Counted from the first letter of the stretch, positions 26,501-35,596 are shown. The stretch: 64,000 bases of DNA from UBA2421 sp002343075 (GCA_937982565.1 CALJLN010000037.1:33627-97626); one strand, 5' to 3'. Numbers and translations are program-made. The notes: a model not told the origin generated them from the sequence alone.

Positions 26501-26938
26501 GGCAGCGATGGTGAATAGCTGTTCGAGGGAGTCGTTGCCGGTGCGGCGGGCGCGAAAGATCACGCTTTTGCCGTCGGGCGTCCAGCCGACGACATCTTCC
26601 CGCGACGGGTGGTAAGTCAGCCGGCGCGGCTCTCCGCCGTTGTGAGGCATGATGTAGACATCGCTGTTCCCCTGATAGTCGGCGGTGAAGGCGATCCACT
26701 TGCCGTCCGGGCTGAAATTGGGCCACATCTCATTGGCGGGGTGTGAGGTAAGCCGGTGAGCAATCCCCCCCGCAGCGGGGACGGTCCACAAATCGCCCTC
26801 AGAGTTGAATACCACCTGCTCGCCGTGGATGGTAGGGTGGCGATAGTAGCCGGTGACGCCGGCAATGGCGGAAGTCGTGGCCCAGGCAGCAGTTGCGGCC
26901 GCAAGAATGACGCGGCTAGCTAACGATAAAGATGGCAT
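23561..26938 (-). CDS. Tricorn-type S41 serine protease, exported
   Basis: A 1125-residue protein with a signal peptide (MPSLSLASRVILAAATAAWA...). It has two beta-propeller regions made of TolB/WD40-like repeats (NFSPDGKWIAFTADYQGNSD and similar, ~30-600), a linker rich in Glu/Lys/Asp (~530-590), a tricorn core region, a PDZ domain (~800-900), and the S41 catalytic domain. Catalytic residues by comparison with tricorn: Ser-His in ELGTSHTYV, nucleophile Ser in NSGSDGDIFPFN, and a Glu in GWNIEGHGVDPDIEV. Tricorn degrades peptides to short products; here it is extracytoplasmic. ATG 26938 has GAGGG seven bases upstream and begins the signal peptide; the frame is open 17 codons further upstream. 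Confidence 0.93.
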   Translation of the reverse strand: MPSLSLASRVILAAATAAWATTSAIAGVTGYYRHPTIHGEQVVFNSEGDLWTVPAAGGIAHRLTSHPANEMWPNFSPDGKWIAFTADYQGNSDVYIMPHNGGEPRRLTYHPSREDVVGWTPDGKSVIFRARRTGNDSLEQLFTIAAEGGEPKLVPVGRAGLGSFSNDGNSIAFLRNTWFANWRRYKGGTAPQIWTGDLTTGTFRQMTNSAAVHNHPMWVDDRIYYVTERDGNLNIFSARPDGTDERQATQHADYDVRFADTDGKSIVYTVGADLWKLDIATGDSAKLDISISSDRIRSRPRAEDASKTVDRFELSPDGKKILVSSRGEIWIAPSKPGGRVVQLTESSGVRERAVSFSPDGTKVACITDETGEQEIKILDASNKSPAKLLTSAGKGWLFAPTWSPDGKRLAYADLTCTLHIVDAETGERKEVDQNEVWEIREYAWSPDGKWIAYVKDEANRTQSLNVYNVETAERGTVSNGFTADYSPAWDPTGKYLFFASNRHWNPVLDDIDREFTTTRSAKLCVAILAADGKSPFLPEELQEDDAGDPSKAGTSEQSGDKSPDTAEGKESAGSGDTKEGEKKDKKELPAVKIDLGGLSDRVIELPNVAAGNITAVAAVEGKVFFIDLPARGMNEDDHATPGGRERAGKLLCYDMKEKKAETFLPSATGFSISNDGKKIAWREGSAINVADTAGKPGDDIKEKLDLTSLRLMVDTSAEWAQIYSEAWRLQRDFFWAENMVGVPWTAMQEKYKPLVARVGSRGEMNDLIGQLIGELGTSHTYVFGGDSNFQPPKPVLIGLLGADIDVDESTGLHRFQRVIRPEKWETFVTSPLAQAHVNVRDGDYLLAINGRKLAPTDSVDERLSGLAGVEVQLTVASNVDKSDARDVQISTLVSDFELRYADLCRRNREYVAEKSSGRIGYFHIPDMSGDGLVQFVKGFYPQIRKEALIVDVRNNHGGFVSQMLLERLNRKAIAYDKPRRGLVGTYPDRVHTGPKVCLIDQNSGSDGDIFPFNFRQYGLGKLIGKRSWGGVVGIRSDKAFIDAGMSSQPEFAFFHAAEGWNIEGHGVDPDIEVENSPEDELAGRDSQMDRAIAELLKEIDANPPTLPAPPDLPNRSGRTVPAGSN

Positions 26939-27144
26939 GCAAACCCTCGACTGAGAAGGAAGAGTGTAGTCCCGATACAATGAGCCCACCGCGAGCGTAC
27001 ACGGCAGCGTAACTAGTGAAACACATTTGCCTGCAGAAAGTTACGGCGGAATCTGACAGGCAATGCCGCCGTATTGCAACACACAAGCAGGCGAACCACC
27101 AAGGCGAGAAGCGCACCAAGCAAGCGAACTCCTTCTCGCGGGCG

Positions 27145-28536
27145 CTAGTGCCCGTGATGTGGTTCGCCCAAGACGCCCTGAAGCTCATTCAGTTTTTCGC
27201 TCAGTTGCGTTGGGGATGACGCCTCGAGGTTCAGCCGCAGCAGTGGTTCGGTGTTGCTTTTGCGTACGTTAAACCACCAATCGCCCATGTCGCAGGTAAT
27301 GCCGTCGAGGTAGTCGACGTCGCCGGTCTTATATTTGTCCGCCAACTCGCGAATCTTGCCGTCTTTGTCTTCGACCTGAAAATTGATCTCGCCCGATTGA
27401 CTGTATTTGTAGTAGGGCGTCATCAGCTCGCTCAGAGGCTTCTCTTGTCCGCTTAGCACAGTCAGCAGGCAGGCGAACGCGATCGCGCCGGAGTCGGCGT
27501 TGAAGTTGTCGCGGAAGTAAAAGTGACCGCTAAGCTCCCCGCCGAAGACGGCCCTGGTTTCGGCGAGGGTTTTTTTGATGAACGCATGCCCCACCCGGTC
27601 CCGCCGAGGGATGCCACCGAACGCCTTAACGGTGTCGGCGACGACATGGCTCGAACGCAGGTCGTACACCACCGTGCTGCCTTTGTTTTCCGGACGCGCG
27701 AGGAAGTCTTTCGCCAGCAGGGCCGTCAGCAGATCGCAGCCTAGCGATTTACCGGTTTCGTCCAGGAAAATGCATCGGTCGGCATCGCCATCAAAGCACG
27801 CGCCCAGATCGGGCTTGATCTCTGCCATTTTTGCTTTCAGCGCCGCGAGGTTGGCTTCGACCAGGGGATTGGGGTCGTGCGTGAAACTCCCGGTAATCTC
27901 GAACAGAATGGGGATGATCTCCAGGTTTTCCACGCCTCCGAACACTGCCGGCACCATTTTGCCCGCCATACCATTTGAGCCGTCGACGACGATTCTGATC
28001 TTGCGCTTCAGGTTCAAGAACTGCAGTACATGCTCACGGTAGGGTTTCCACAGGTCCTGCTCGGTGAGTTTGCCCTGCTGGCCGGTTGCGCCGATCTTTC
28101 CCAGTTGCATCGCGATGCGCTTGATGTCGTCCAGCCCGCTCGCCGCGCCGATGGGCTTGGCCTTGGGCCCGCTGATCTTGAAGCCGTTGTACTCAATCGG
28201 GTTGTGGCTGGCGGTAGTCATGACGCCGCCGACGCAATCGAGATGGTTGATGGCGAAGTAGATAAACGACGTATCCACCATGCCCACATCCACCACGTTC
28301 ATGCCTGTGGACCGAATGCCGTCGCAGAGTGCCGTTGCCAGCGAGGGTGAGTGCGGCCGCATGTCTCGCCCGACGACGATTGTGTTCTCATCCTTCACCG
28401 CAACCGATGCGCCTTGCTGCCGGGAGCGGATGAGGAATTGCGCGGTTGCGTGGCCCACCTTCCACGCGGCCTCTTCGTTCAAAGGGGTGGGATAGGTGGC
28501 GCGGACGTCGTAGGCTTTGAAGATTTTTTCGATCAT
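27145..28536 (-). CDS. Phosphomannomutase/phosphoglucomutase
   Basis: A 463-residue alpha-D-phosphohexomutase. It shows the FKAYDVRATYP start, the phosphoserine loop TTASHNPIEYNG, the magnesium-binding DGDADRC, the sugar-specificity loop GELSGHFYFRD and the phosphate-binding RKSNTEPLLRL. It interconverts hexose 6- and 1-phosphates, supplying sugar nucleotides for polysaccharide synthesis; the family (ManB/AlgC-like) usually handles glucose or mannose. ATG 28536 begins MIEKIFKAYDVR; a TTG 12 bp upstream is possible. Its leader and the 78-bp gap to the upstream metG gene contain two small hairpins with a shared core. It may be cotranscribed with metG. Confidence 0.93.
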   Translation of the reverse strand: MIEKIFKAYDVRATYPTPLNEEAAWKVGHATAQFLIRSRQQGASVAVKDENTIVVGRDMRPHSPSLATALCDGIRSTGMNVVDVGMVDTSFIYFAINHLDCVGGVMTTASHNPIEYNGFKISGPKAKPIGAASGLDDIKRIAMQLGKIGATGQQGKLTEQDLWKPYREHVLQFLNLKRKIRIVVDGSNGMAGKMVPAVFGGVENLEIIPILFEITGSFTHDPNPLVEANLAALKAKMAEIKPDLGACFDGDADRCIFLDETGKSLGCDLLTALLAKDFLARPENKGSTVVYDLRSSHVVADTVKAFGGIPRRDRVGHAFIKKTLAETRAVFGGELSGHFYFRDNFNADSGAIAFACLLTVLSGQEKPLSELMTPYYKYSQSGEINFQVEDKDGKIRELADKYKTGDVDYLDGITCDMGDWWFNVRKSNTEPLLRLNLEASSPTQLSEKLNELQGVLGEPHHGH

Positions 28537-28546
28537 TTGGCACAAC

Positions 28547-28614
28547 ACGGGCTTTCAACCCGTTCCTTTCGAGGCATAGTTTTATTGGATCGATGGCGCG
28601 TTGAAAACCCGCGC
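28547..28614. repeat. Two small hairpins with a shared core between metG and the hexomutase
   Basis: ACGGG (28547-28551) pairs with CCCGT (28559-28563), and GCGCG (28596-28600) pairs with CGCGC (28610-28614). Read on opposite strands, both hairpins contain GTTGAAA followed by one variable base and CCCG, so they look like inverted copies of one small palindromic unit. They could be REP-like elements or intercistronic RNA structures. Confidence 0.4.
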
Positions 28615-30158
28615 TACTTCTCGATGCGAGGAAACAGGGGCGAACCTTCACGTACTTTGTGGCCCAGCGGCAGTTGCTCCCACAGTTTTGCAGGGTCTTT
28701 CCCGAAGGAGGCCGGATCTACGCCCAACTGGCGGATTCCCTCAAGCGCCTTTGCTGGCAGCACTGGAATGAGCGATACGAGCGCGCGATAGATCGCCTGC
28801 ACGCTCAGATGCAGCACTGTATCAAGCTGGGCTGCTTTTGCGGGGTCTTTTGCCAGCGAAAACGGGGCTGTCGCATCGATATAGCCGTTGGTCTGCCGGG
28901 CAAGCTCGATTGGGAGCATCACCGCTTGCTGCAATTCCAGCTTTTCATAGGCCTCTGCGAGTGCCGAAGGTAATCGATCGATCGCGGCCATGAGAGACTG
29001 GTCAAGCTCACTCGGCGCATGTGAAACCGGCCCGAGGACCCCGCCGCGGTACTTGCCAATCATTTTAAGCGTCCGATTTAGACAATTGCCCAGCACATTG
29101 GCCAATTCGTTGAAGGACTTCTCAAACTCCTCAACGCTCCATTCAAGGTCGGCTCCAAAAGGTGCCGCACGGAGCAGGTGGTACCGGAGGCTGTCCAAGT
29201 CATACTTCGCCACCAATTCACGAATCTCGGCGAGCGTCGTAATCCCGCCGGTCGATTTGCCAGCCTTCATCCCGCCGCGAACCCACCAGCCGTGTGCGGC
29301 GACGGTCTTGGGCAACTCGATCCCCAGGCTGAGCAGCATCGCCGGCCAATAGACAGTGTGAAACCACAGAATGTCCTTGCCGATGACATGCACATCGGCA
29401 GGCCAAAACGCTTCAAATCGACTTGCATCGTCCGATTGATAACCCAACGCCGTAATGTAGTTGGTGAGGGCGTCAATCCAGACATATACAACATGTTTCG
29501 GGTCGTTCGGCAGTGGAATGCCCCAGCTAAGGGCGGTCCGGCTGACCGAAAGATCGTCCACTCCAGCCCGGAGCTTGCTCAACACTTCGTTCCGTCGGCC
29601 CGTGGGGATGACAAAAGTCGGGTTTTTCTCAATGTGTTCGATAATCGGAGCGACAAATCTGCTTAAGCGAAAGAAATACGAAGGCTCGGAGTATCGCGAC
29701 AGGGGCTTGCCACTGATCTTTGACTTGAACTCGTTGAGCTTGGCTTCGGTTTCGGTGACGAATTCCTCTTGCCCTTCGTCGTACCAGCCTTCGTACGAGC
29801 CGAGATAGATATCACCTTGGTCGACCAGCCGCTGAAAGATGCGTGTCACGGCCTGCTTGTGGCGTGGCTCGGTGGTGCGGATGAAATCGTCGTTAGAGAT
29901 GCCCAATTCGGCCCAGACGGCGCGAAAAAGGTCTGCATACCTCGTTGCCAGTTCCAGCGGGGGCACCCCCGCCTCGGCAGCGGCCTTTTCCATCTTGGTG
30001 CCGTGCTCGTCGGTGCCGGTGAGGAAAAACGTCTCTCTGCCCTGCAAACGATGAAATCGGGCCACAACATCGCAGATGACGGTGGTATACACGCTGCCCA
30101 AGTGAGGCTCGCCGTTGGGGTAGTAAATTGGCGTCGTAATGTAAAAGCGGCTGTTCAT
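28614..30158 (-). CDS. metG: Methionyl-tRNA synthetase
   Basis: A 514-residue class I synthetase charging tRNA-Met. Clear features are YITTPIYYPNGEPHLGSVYT (HIGH-equivalent HLGS), FFLTGTDEHGTKMEKAA, YVWIDALTNYITALGY, and the anticodon-binding region RTLKMIGKY. The usual KMSKS loop is replaced by KAGKS (GWWVRGGMKAGKSTGG), keeping the two lysines and last serine. The connective-peptide region has GWYDEGQEEFVTET rather than a CxxC zinc knuckle. There is no C-terminal EMAP-type tRNA-binding domain, so the protein is of the short form. Protein-level identification is certain; the loop variant is the only odd point. Confidence 0.97.
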   Translation of the reverse strand: MNSRFYITTPIYYPNGEPHLGSVYTTVICDVVARFHRLQGRETFFLTGTDEHGTKMEKAAAEAGVPPLELATRYADLFRAVWAELGISNDDFIRTTEPRHKQAVTRIFQRLVDQGDIYLGSYEGWYDEGQEEFVTETEAKLNEFKSKISGKPLSRYSEPSYFFRLSRFVAPIIEHIEKNPTFVIPTGRRNEVLSKLRAGVDDLSVSRTALSWGIPLPNDPKHVVYVWIDALTNYITALGYQSDDASRFEAFWPADVHVIGKDILWFHTVYWPAMLLSLGIELPKTVAAHGWWVRGGMKAGKSTGGITTLAEIRELVAKYDLDSLRYHLLRAAPFGADLEWSVEEFEKSFNELANVLGNCLNRTLKMIGKYRGGVLGPVSHAPSELDQSLMAAIDRLPSALAEAYEKLELQQAVMLPIELARQTNGYIDATAPFSLAKDPAKAAQLDTVLHLSVQAIYRALVSLIPVLPAKALEGIRQLGVDPASFGKDPAKLWEQLPLGHKVREGSPLFPRIEK

Positions 30159-30418
30159 GCCCCGGTAGGTTTAACATGGGGGAAGGTAGAAACGAAGCGA
30201 CGGCGCGGGTGGGTTGCGCGGGGAACCTGTATTGCGAGATTGGGTGGCGTCCGGGAGGACCCCTCGCAGGGCCGTAAGGCCCGCTTGAATGGGTGCATCC
30301 GATCGATCCGCGGGCCGAATTTTCTTGTGTTAAGAGGTTGGTTTGAAATAGACTTATGTTCCCGCGTCGCCGCCGGAGTGAAAGCATTTGAGTCAGGTCC
30401 TTTTTTGATCGTTGCGTG

Positions 30419-30997
30419 ATGGATTCGACAAGTTCAGAACCTCAGATGGAAAATCACCCGGGCGACGAGCTAACCGCCGCGCTCTATCAACAGTTGATGG
30501 CGATGGCCCGCAATCGCATGGCCGATGAGCGGTCAAACCACACGCTGCAGCCAACCGCCCTCGTAAATGAGGTTTATCTCCGGCTGCAGAAGGAGGGTCG
30601 GTTTGATTTGAGCAATAAGGCCCGGTTCTTCTACGCCGCCGCCGAGGCGATGAGACGGATTTTGATCGAGCACGCCCGTGCCCGAGGACGGCAGAAGCGA
30701 GGAGGGGCGACGCGGACTGTGCCGATTAACCTGCTTGATCTCGCGAGCGACGAACATTCTGACACAATCCTGATCCTCGACGATGCCATTTGTCGCCTGC
30801 ACGAGCAGGCCCCGCAGCAAGCGGAGGTTGTTAGGCTTCGATTTTACGCCGGGCTGAGTGTGGACGAGACAGCCAAGGCAATGGACATCTCGGAAGTGAC
30901 CGTCAAACGCGCGTGGCGTTATGCCCGGGCCTGGCTTTGGCGGCAGATGAATGAGACCGACGAATTGCCCCCGGATGTCAATGTGCAATCGGCGTAG
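30419..30997 (+). CDS. ECF sigma factor (planctomycete RpoE-like subgroup)
   Basis: A 192-residue extracytoplasmic-function sigma factor. The region-2 part (AALYQQLMAMARNRMADE, later LVNEVYLRLQKEGRFDLSNK and RFFYAAAEAMRRILIEHARAR) follows the pattern of the TIGR02999-like 'ECF, planctomycete' group. Region 4 (AEVVRLRFYAGLSVDETAKA, then DISEVTVKRAWRYARAWL) carries the -35-binding HTH. It would direct RNA polymerase to a specific regulon. A Ser/Thr kinase gene follows 31 bp later in the same direction, the classical planctomycete pairing in which the kinase is believed to control the sigma factor. No anti-sigma gene is present. The start could also be GTG 30416; no ribosome-binding site is evident. 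Confidence 0.92.
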   Translation: MDSTSSEPQMENHPGDELTAALYQQLMAMARNRMADERSNHTLQPTALVNEVYLRLQKEGRFDLSNKARFFYAAAEAMRRILIEHARARGRQKRGGATRTVPINLLDLASDEHSDTILILDDAICRLHEQAPQQAEVVRLRFYAGLSVDETAKAMDISEVTVKRAWRYARAWLWRQMNETDELPPDVNVQSA

Positions 30998-31028
30998 TTA
31001 GTTTTTTCAGCGTAACGAGACTTCGCCG

Positions 31029-34028
31029 ATGCCGCCGACTCGACCCGTCCACGCCGCCGACCTGTTCGATCACGCGGTCGAACTCCCCCCCGCAGAGCGC
31101 GAGGCTTATCTGACTAAGGCATGCGGTGCGGATGAGGCGTTGAGGCGAGAGGTCGAAGCGCTGCTGACTGCCGAGGGCGAAGCGGGGGAGTTTCTGTCCG
31201 ATCCCGAGTTTGATCCTGTCCGCGCGGTGACCCAGATAGCCCGGGAGGACTCCGCCGGAAGCCGCATTGGCCGGTACAAGCTGATCGAACTCATCGGCGA
31301 GGGGGGCTTTGGGCGGGTGTTTCTAGCTGAGCAGGATCGGCCTGTTCGTCGGCGGGTGGCGCTGAAGGTGATCAAACTCGGAATGGACACGCGCGAGGTC
31401 ATCGGGCGCTTCAGTGCCGAGCGGCAAGCACTTGCGATGATGGATCACCCGAACATCGCGCGCGTCCTTGATGCCGGGGCAACCGACGCCGGGCATCCTT
31501 TCTTTGTGATGGAGTTGGTCCGTGGGACGCCGATCACGCAATACTGCCAGCAGAATCGGCTTTCGATTCGAGACCGATTGCAGATTTTTCTCCCGCTTTG
31601 CCGCGCGGTGCAGCACGCGCATCAGAAGGGTGTGATCCATCGCGACCTCAAGCCGTCGAACTTGCTGGTGACCCTGTTGGACGGGAACCCTGTATCCAAG
31701 ATCATCGATTTCGGCATCGCCAAGGCCACCCATCACCGGCTGACAGAAGAGACCATCCACACCGGCTTTCACACGATGCTGGGCACGCCGACTTACATGA
31801 GTCCCGAGCAGGCCACGCTAAGCGGCGAAGATGTTGATACGCGAACGGACGTTTATTCGCTGGGCGTGGTCCTCTATGAACTTCTCACCGGAACCACCCC
31901 CTTCGATGCGGCATCAATTCAGAACGCAACCTATGCAGAGGTGCAGCGGATGATTCGCGATATCGATCCGCCCAAGCCGAGTACGCGCGTGTGGAGCATG
32001 CGCGACACCCTTGGCATCAATGCTGCCGCGGTGCCGCCGGATCAGTTGCGCAGTCTTTTGCGGGGGGAACTCGACTGGATCGTAATGAAATGCCTGGAAA
32101 AGCAGCGCAGTCATCGATACGACTCGTCGGGGGCGTTGGCGGCTGACATTGAAGCGTTTCTTGCGGGAAAACCTGTGCAGGCGGCCCCCCCTTCACGCGT
32201 GTACCGCACGCGCAAGTTTGTACAACAGCACGCGATTGTGATGGGGGCAGGGGCTGCGACCATCACCGCAATGGCGGCAGGACTAGTGATTGCCGTGCTG
32301 GCCCTGCAGCGCCTGCGCGTCGAACAGCAGCACACCCTTGCGGAAAAGCACCTGGCCGAGCGGATGAGGCAGGAGGCAACCCGGGCCAACGATACGGCGC
32401 AGGCTGTGAATGATTTCATGAACGATATGCTCTCGTCGGCCGATCCGGCGCAGCGCGGAAAGTCGATCACCGTCGAACAGCTCCTCGAGGAGGCCGGTGA
32501 AACCATCGGCCCGCGGTTCTCCGATCGACCGCTGGTGGAAGCAGGTGTGCACGAGACGATCGGCAGGGCGTTTGTGGGGCTTGGTAGAAGCACTGAGGCC
32601 GTAGTACACCTGCAGGCAGCCATCGACCTTCGGCGGACTCAGGGCGTGGAGGACGAGCCTGCCTTCCTGGTAAATCGGGCCGAGCTGGCGATTGCGCTGC
32701 ATAACACGGGGCGATTCGATGAGTCACGGGCGCTGTTTGAAGAAGTCATCGATGCTGCGCGAAAGCAATTGGAGTCCTCCGATCATGATGTGGTGCGCGC
32801 GGTTGACGTTCTGGTGCGCAGTGCGAGCTACGCCGGCGCGTCCCCCCGCCAGCTTGAACAGTTGTTTGCAAAGGCCGCCGCCCGGCGAATGGACCTGCTG
32901 GGCAAGGACCATCCCGACACGCTCGCCTGCCGGGCGACTTGGGGCTGGTACATCGCACTCTCCGCCGACGTGCGACCCGTGTCGATGTATTCCAGTGAGC
33001 CAAGCGGAATGCCCGCTGGAAATCCGGCGTATCAACAGGCAGAACAGATCATGCGAGAGGCATACCAGGAAATGCTTCGTGTGATGGGGCCGGGCAACAA
33101 AGACACGTTGCGATGCAGCAGCCGGCTTGGAGTTTTGCTGGCGATTCAGAGCCGCTTCAGCGAAGCGATTGCCATCGCGCGCGACGCAGCGCTGGCCAGC
33201 GAACGTGCGCTTGGCATCGCTCATCCGCTCACGCTCAACGCCTATCACGACTACGCTGAACTTCTGCGCCGGGATAAGCAATATGAACCCGCGCTGCAAC
33301 TTCAGATTCGTCGAGATGCGGTAACCGTTGAAATGTATGGCGCCGACAGCAATGCGGTCGCTGGCACATCCCACTCACTCGCACAGCTCTATGAACTGCT
33401 GGGGCAAACGGATGATGCGATCGATCAATACACGCGGATGCTGGAATCGTCGCGCCGTCAGCACGGCGTCGACTCCATCAATGCCGTTTTCGCCGAGGGG
33501 GCGCTGGCCGAGCGGCTATTGAAGCGCGGGGATCATGATTACGCGCTCTCTTTGGTTGCGCACGCGCTTCCCGCATTGCGGAAGCAAGTCAGGCCGGGGT
33601 CGCACCGCATCGCCGAGATGGCGGGCCTCTACGCGCGTATTCTCCTGGCGCTCGAACGTCCGGATGAGGCTGTTCTGTTCGCTCAGGAATCGCTCGATAT
33701 TGCCACCGCTGCGTTTGCCAATGCTGACCATAACTTGCGCAACCGACTCAGCCAGCTTTCGGTGCGAGCAGCGAGTATTCTCGCCCGTGTTCGCGGGCCG
33801 GTTGCCGCGGAGGCGGCGCTGCGGACGGCGCTCGAGCAGGCCGATGCGCAGCTCAAGCCCGGCCCGGTTACGGTGGCATTACTCAGGCAACTGCATGAAG
33901 CTTGCGTGCTCACCGGTCGTACCAAAGAGGCTGACGCGTTTGCCGCGAGACTGGCTGGCCTCGAATCGATGTCGGCGGCATCGCAACCCGCGGAAACTTT
34001 GCGCGCAGCCGACGCGGCGGCGGAATGA
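31029..34028 (+). CDS. Transmembrane Ser/Thr protein kinase with C-terminal TPR region
   Basis: A 999-residue PknB-type kinase. A ~75-residue N-terminal helical region (AADLFDHAVELPPAEREAYL) precedes the kinase domain (~83-385), which has the glycine loop GEGGFGRVF (90-98), Lys113, the catalytic HRDLKPSN (Asp206), DFG (Asp227) and GTPTYMSPEQ. One transmembrane helix at ~402-427 separates it from an extracytoplasmic helical domain of tetratricopeptide-like repeats (~480-980; e.g. VGLGRSTEAVVHLQAAIDL, QTDDAIDQYTRML). All catalytic residues are present. With the adjacent ECF sigma factor it probably forms an envelope-sensing pair in which the TPR part senses and the kinase phosphorylates the sigma factor; this is inferred from family pairing. 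Confidence 0.94.
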   Translation: MPPTRPVHAADLFDHAVELPPAEREAYLTKACGADEALRREVEALLTAEGEAGEFLSDPEFDPVRAVTQIAREDSAGSRIGRYKLIELIGEGGFGRVFLAEQDRPVRRRVALKVIKLGMDTREVIGRFSAERQALAMMDHPNIARVLDAGATDAGHPFFVMELVRGTPITQYCQQNRLSIRDRLQIFLPLCRAVQHAHQKGVIHRDLKPSNLLVTLLDGNPVSKIIDFGIAKATHHRLTEETIHTGFHTMLGTPTYMSPEQATLSGEDVDTRTDVYSLGVVLYELLTGTTPFDAASIQNATYAEVQRMIRDIDPPKPSTRVWSMRDTLGINAAAVPPDQLRSLLRGELDWIVMKCLEKQRSHRYDSSGALAADIEAFLAGKPVQAAPPSRVYRTRKFVQQHAIVMGAGAATITAMAAGLVIAVLALQRLRVEQQHTLAEKHLAERMRQEATRANDTAQAVNDFMNDMLSSADPAQRGKSITVEQLLEEAGETIGPRFSDRPLVEAGVHETIGRAFVGLGRSTEAVVHLQAAIDLRRTQGVEDEPAFLVNRAELAIALHNTGRFDESRALFEEVIDAARKQLESSDHDVVRAVDVLVRSASYAGASPRQLEQLFAKAAARRMDLLGKDHPDTLACRATWGWYIALSADVRPVSMYSSEPSGMPAGNPAYQQAEQIMREAYQEMLRVMGPGNKDTLRCSSRLGVLLAIQSRFSEAIAIARDAALASERALGIAHPLTLNAYHDYAELLRRDKQYEPALQLQIRRDAVTVEMYGADSNAVAGTSHSLAQLYELLGQTDDAIDQYTRMLESSRRQHGVDSINAVFAEGALAERLLKRGDHDYALSLVAHALPALRKQVRPGSHRIAEMAGLYARILLALERPDEAVLFAQESLDIATAAFANADHNLRNRLSQLSVRAASILARVRGPVAAEAALRTALEQADAQLKPGPVTVALLRQLHEACVLTGRTKEADAFAARLAGLESMSAASQPAETLRAADAAAE

Positions 34029-34130
34029 CCTGCTTACAGTCCGTGCTCATCACGCCGATCGTTTCCCGGAGGGTGACTCGGCGGCGCATTTCGCCATAAT
34101 CCGTCGGACGAACTCTACGGAAAGGGAAGT

Positions 34131-35540
34131 ATGGCTGTTGTCTCGGTGAGCGATGCGTTGTCCGGCAAGCCCGGCGCTGGCGAACAGGTTACGTTGCAGG
34201 GCTGGGTTCGCACCCGCCGCGATAGCAAGGGCGGCTTCAGCTTCGTGGCAATCAATGATGGAAGCTGCTTCGATAACATTCAGGCGGTTGTTGACGGCAA
34301 GATTGCGAACTATCAATCTGAAGTCATCAAGCTGACCGCAGGCTGTTCGGTGGGCATTACCGGCACGCTGGTTGCTTCGCAGGGAAAGGGGCAGTCGTTT
34401 GAAATTCAGGCGACGGAAGTCAAGGTGCATGGTTTTGTCGATGACCCGGAGACCTACCCCATCCAGCCGAAGCCGCACACGATGGAATACCTCCGCGAAG
34501 TGGCACATTTGCGCCCGCGGACCAACACCTTTGGGGCGGTCACGCGCGTGAGGCATTGCCTGGCGCAGGCGATTCACCGATTTTTTCACGACAACGGCTT
34601 TCTGTGGATTCACACACCCATCATCACAGCCAGCGACTGCGAAGGTGCCGGCGCGATGTTCAAGGTCAGCACGCTCGACCTGGCCAACATGCCGCGCACC
34701 GCGGATGGCAAGGTGGATTTCTCGCACGATTTCTTCGGCAAACAGTCGTATCTCACCGTCAGTGGGCAACTGAACGTTGAGACCTACGCAATGGCTTTGA
34801 GCAAGGTCTATACCTTCGGCCCCACATTTCGCGCCGAGAACAGCAATACCAGCCGACACCTGGCCGAATTCTGGATGATCGAGCCTGAGATTGCATTCGC
34901 CGACCTGCGTGCCGATGCCGATCTTGCCGAGGCGTTCCTCAAGTATATTTTTCAGGCAGTTCTCAACGAGCGTCAGGATGACATGAAGTTTTTTGCCGAA
35001 CGGATTGATAAGGACTGCATCAATCGCGTCGAGAAGTTTGTCAACGCCAGTTTTGAGCGGATGGACTATTCAGAAGCGATCAAGATTCTCGAAGCCGCCA
35101 TCGCCAAGGGTGAAAAGTTTGAGTATCCGGTGAAGTGGGGCATCGACATGCAAAGCGAGCACGAGCGGTATCTGACTGAAAAGCACGTTGGCCGGCCCGT
35201 TGTGGTCATGAACTATCCCAAGGATATCAAGGCGTTCTACATGCGCCTGAATGACGACGGCAAGACCGTTGCCGCGATGGACGTCCTCGCGCCTGGCATC
35301 GGCGAAATCATCGGAGGAAGCCAGCGGGAAGAGCGGCTGGATGTGCTCGATGCCCGGATGATCGAGATGCATCTCAACCCCAAGGACTACTGGTGGTACC
35401 GCGACCTCCGCCGCTACGGCACAGTGCCCCATGCGGGATTTGGGCTGGGCTTTGAGCGAACGATCATCTATGCCACGGGAATGGCAAACATTCGCGACGT
35501 CATCCCCTACCCCCGCGCGCCGAAGCAGGCCGATTTTTGA
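34131..35540 (+). CDS. asnS: Asparaginyl-tRNA synthetase
   Basis: A 469-residue class II synthetase with an N-terminal OB-fold anticodon domain (VTLQGWVRTRRDSKGGFSFV), motif 1 around HRFFHDNGFLWIHTPIIT, motif 2 YTFGPTFRAENSNTSRHLAE, and motif 3 GFGLGFERTIIYATG. The serine/asparagine-type motifs and the C-terminal MANIRDVIPYPRAPKQADF identify AsnRS rather than AspRS. It charges tRNA-Asn directly. GGAAAGGGA lies just before ATG 34131. It stands alone, ~100 bp after the kinase gene and convergent with the pseudopilin gene. Confidence 0.97.
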   Translation: MAVVSVSDALSGKPGAGEQVTLQGWVRTRRDSKGGFSFVAINDGSCFDNIQAVVDGKIANYQSEVIKLTAGCSVGITGTLVASQGKGQSFEIQATEVKVHGFVDDPETYPIQPKPHTMEYLREVAHLRPRTNTFGAVTRVRHCLAQAIHRFFHDNGFLWIHTPIITASDCEGAGAMFKVSTLDLANMPRTADGKVDFSHDFFGKQSYLTVSGQLNVETYAMALSKVYTFGPTFRAENSNTSRHLAEFWMIEPEIAFADLRADADLAEAFLKYIFQAVLNERQDDMKFFAERIDKDCINRVEKFVNASFERMDYSEAIKILEAAIAKGEKFEYPVKWGIDMQSEHERYLTEKHVGRPVVVMNYPKDIKAFYMRLNDDGKTVAAMDVLAPGIGEIIGGSQREERLDVLDARMIEMHLNPKDYWWYRDLRRYGTVPHAGFGLGFERTIIYATGMANIRDVIPYPRAPKQADF

Positions 35541-35596
35541 CAACACTGCGGGACGAAGAGCATCACATTTCACGGATTGCTGGTCGCACGCCGGTT

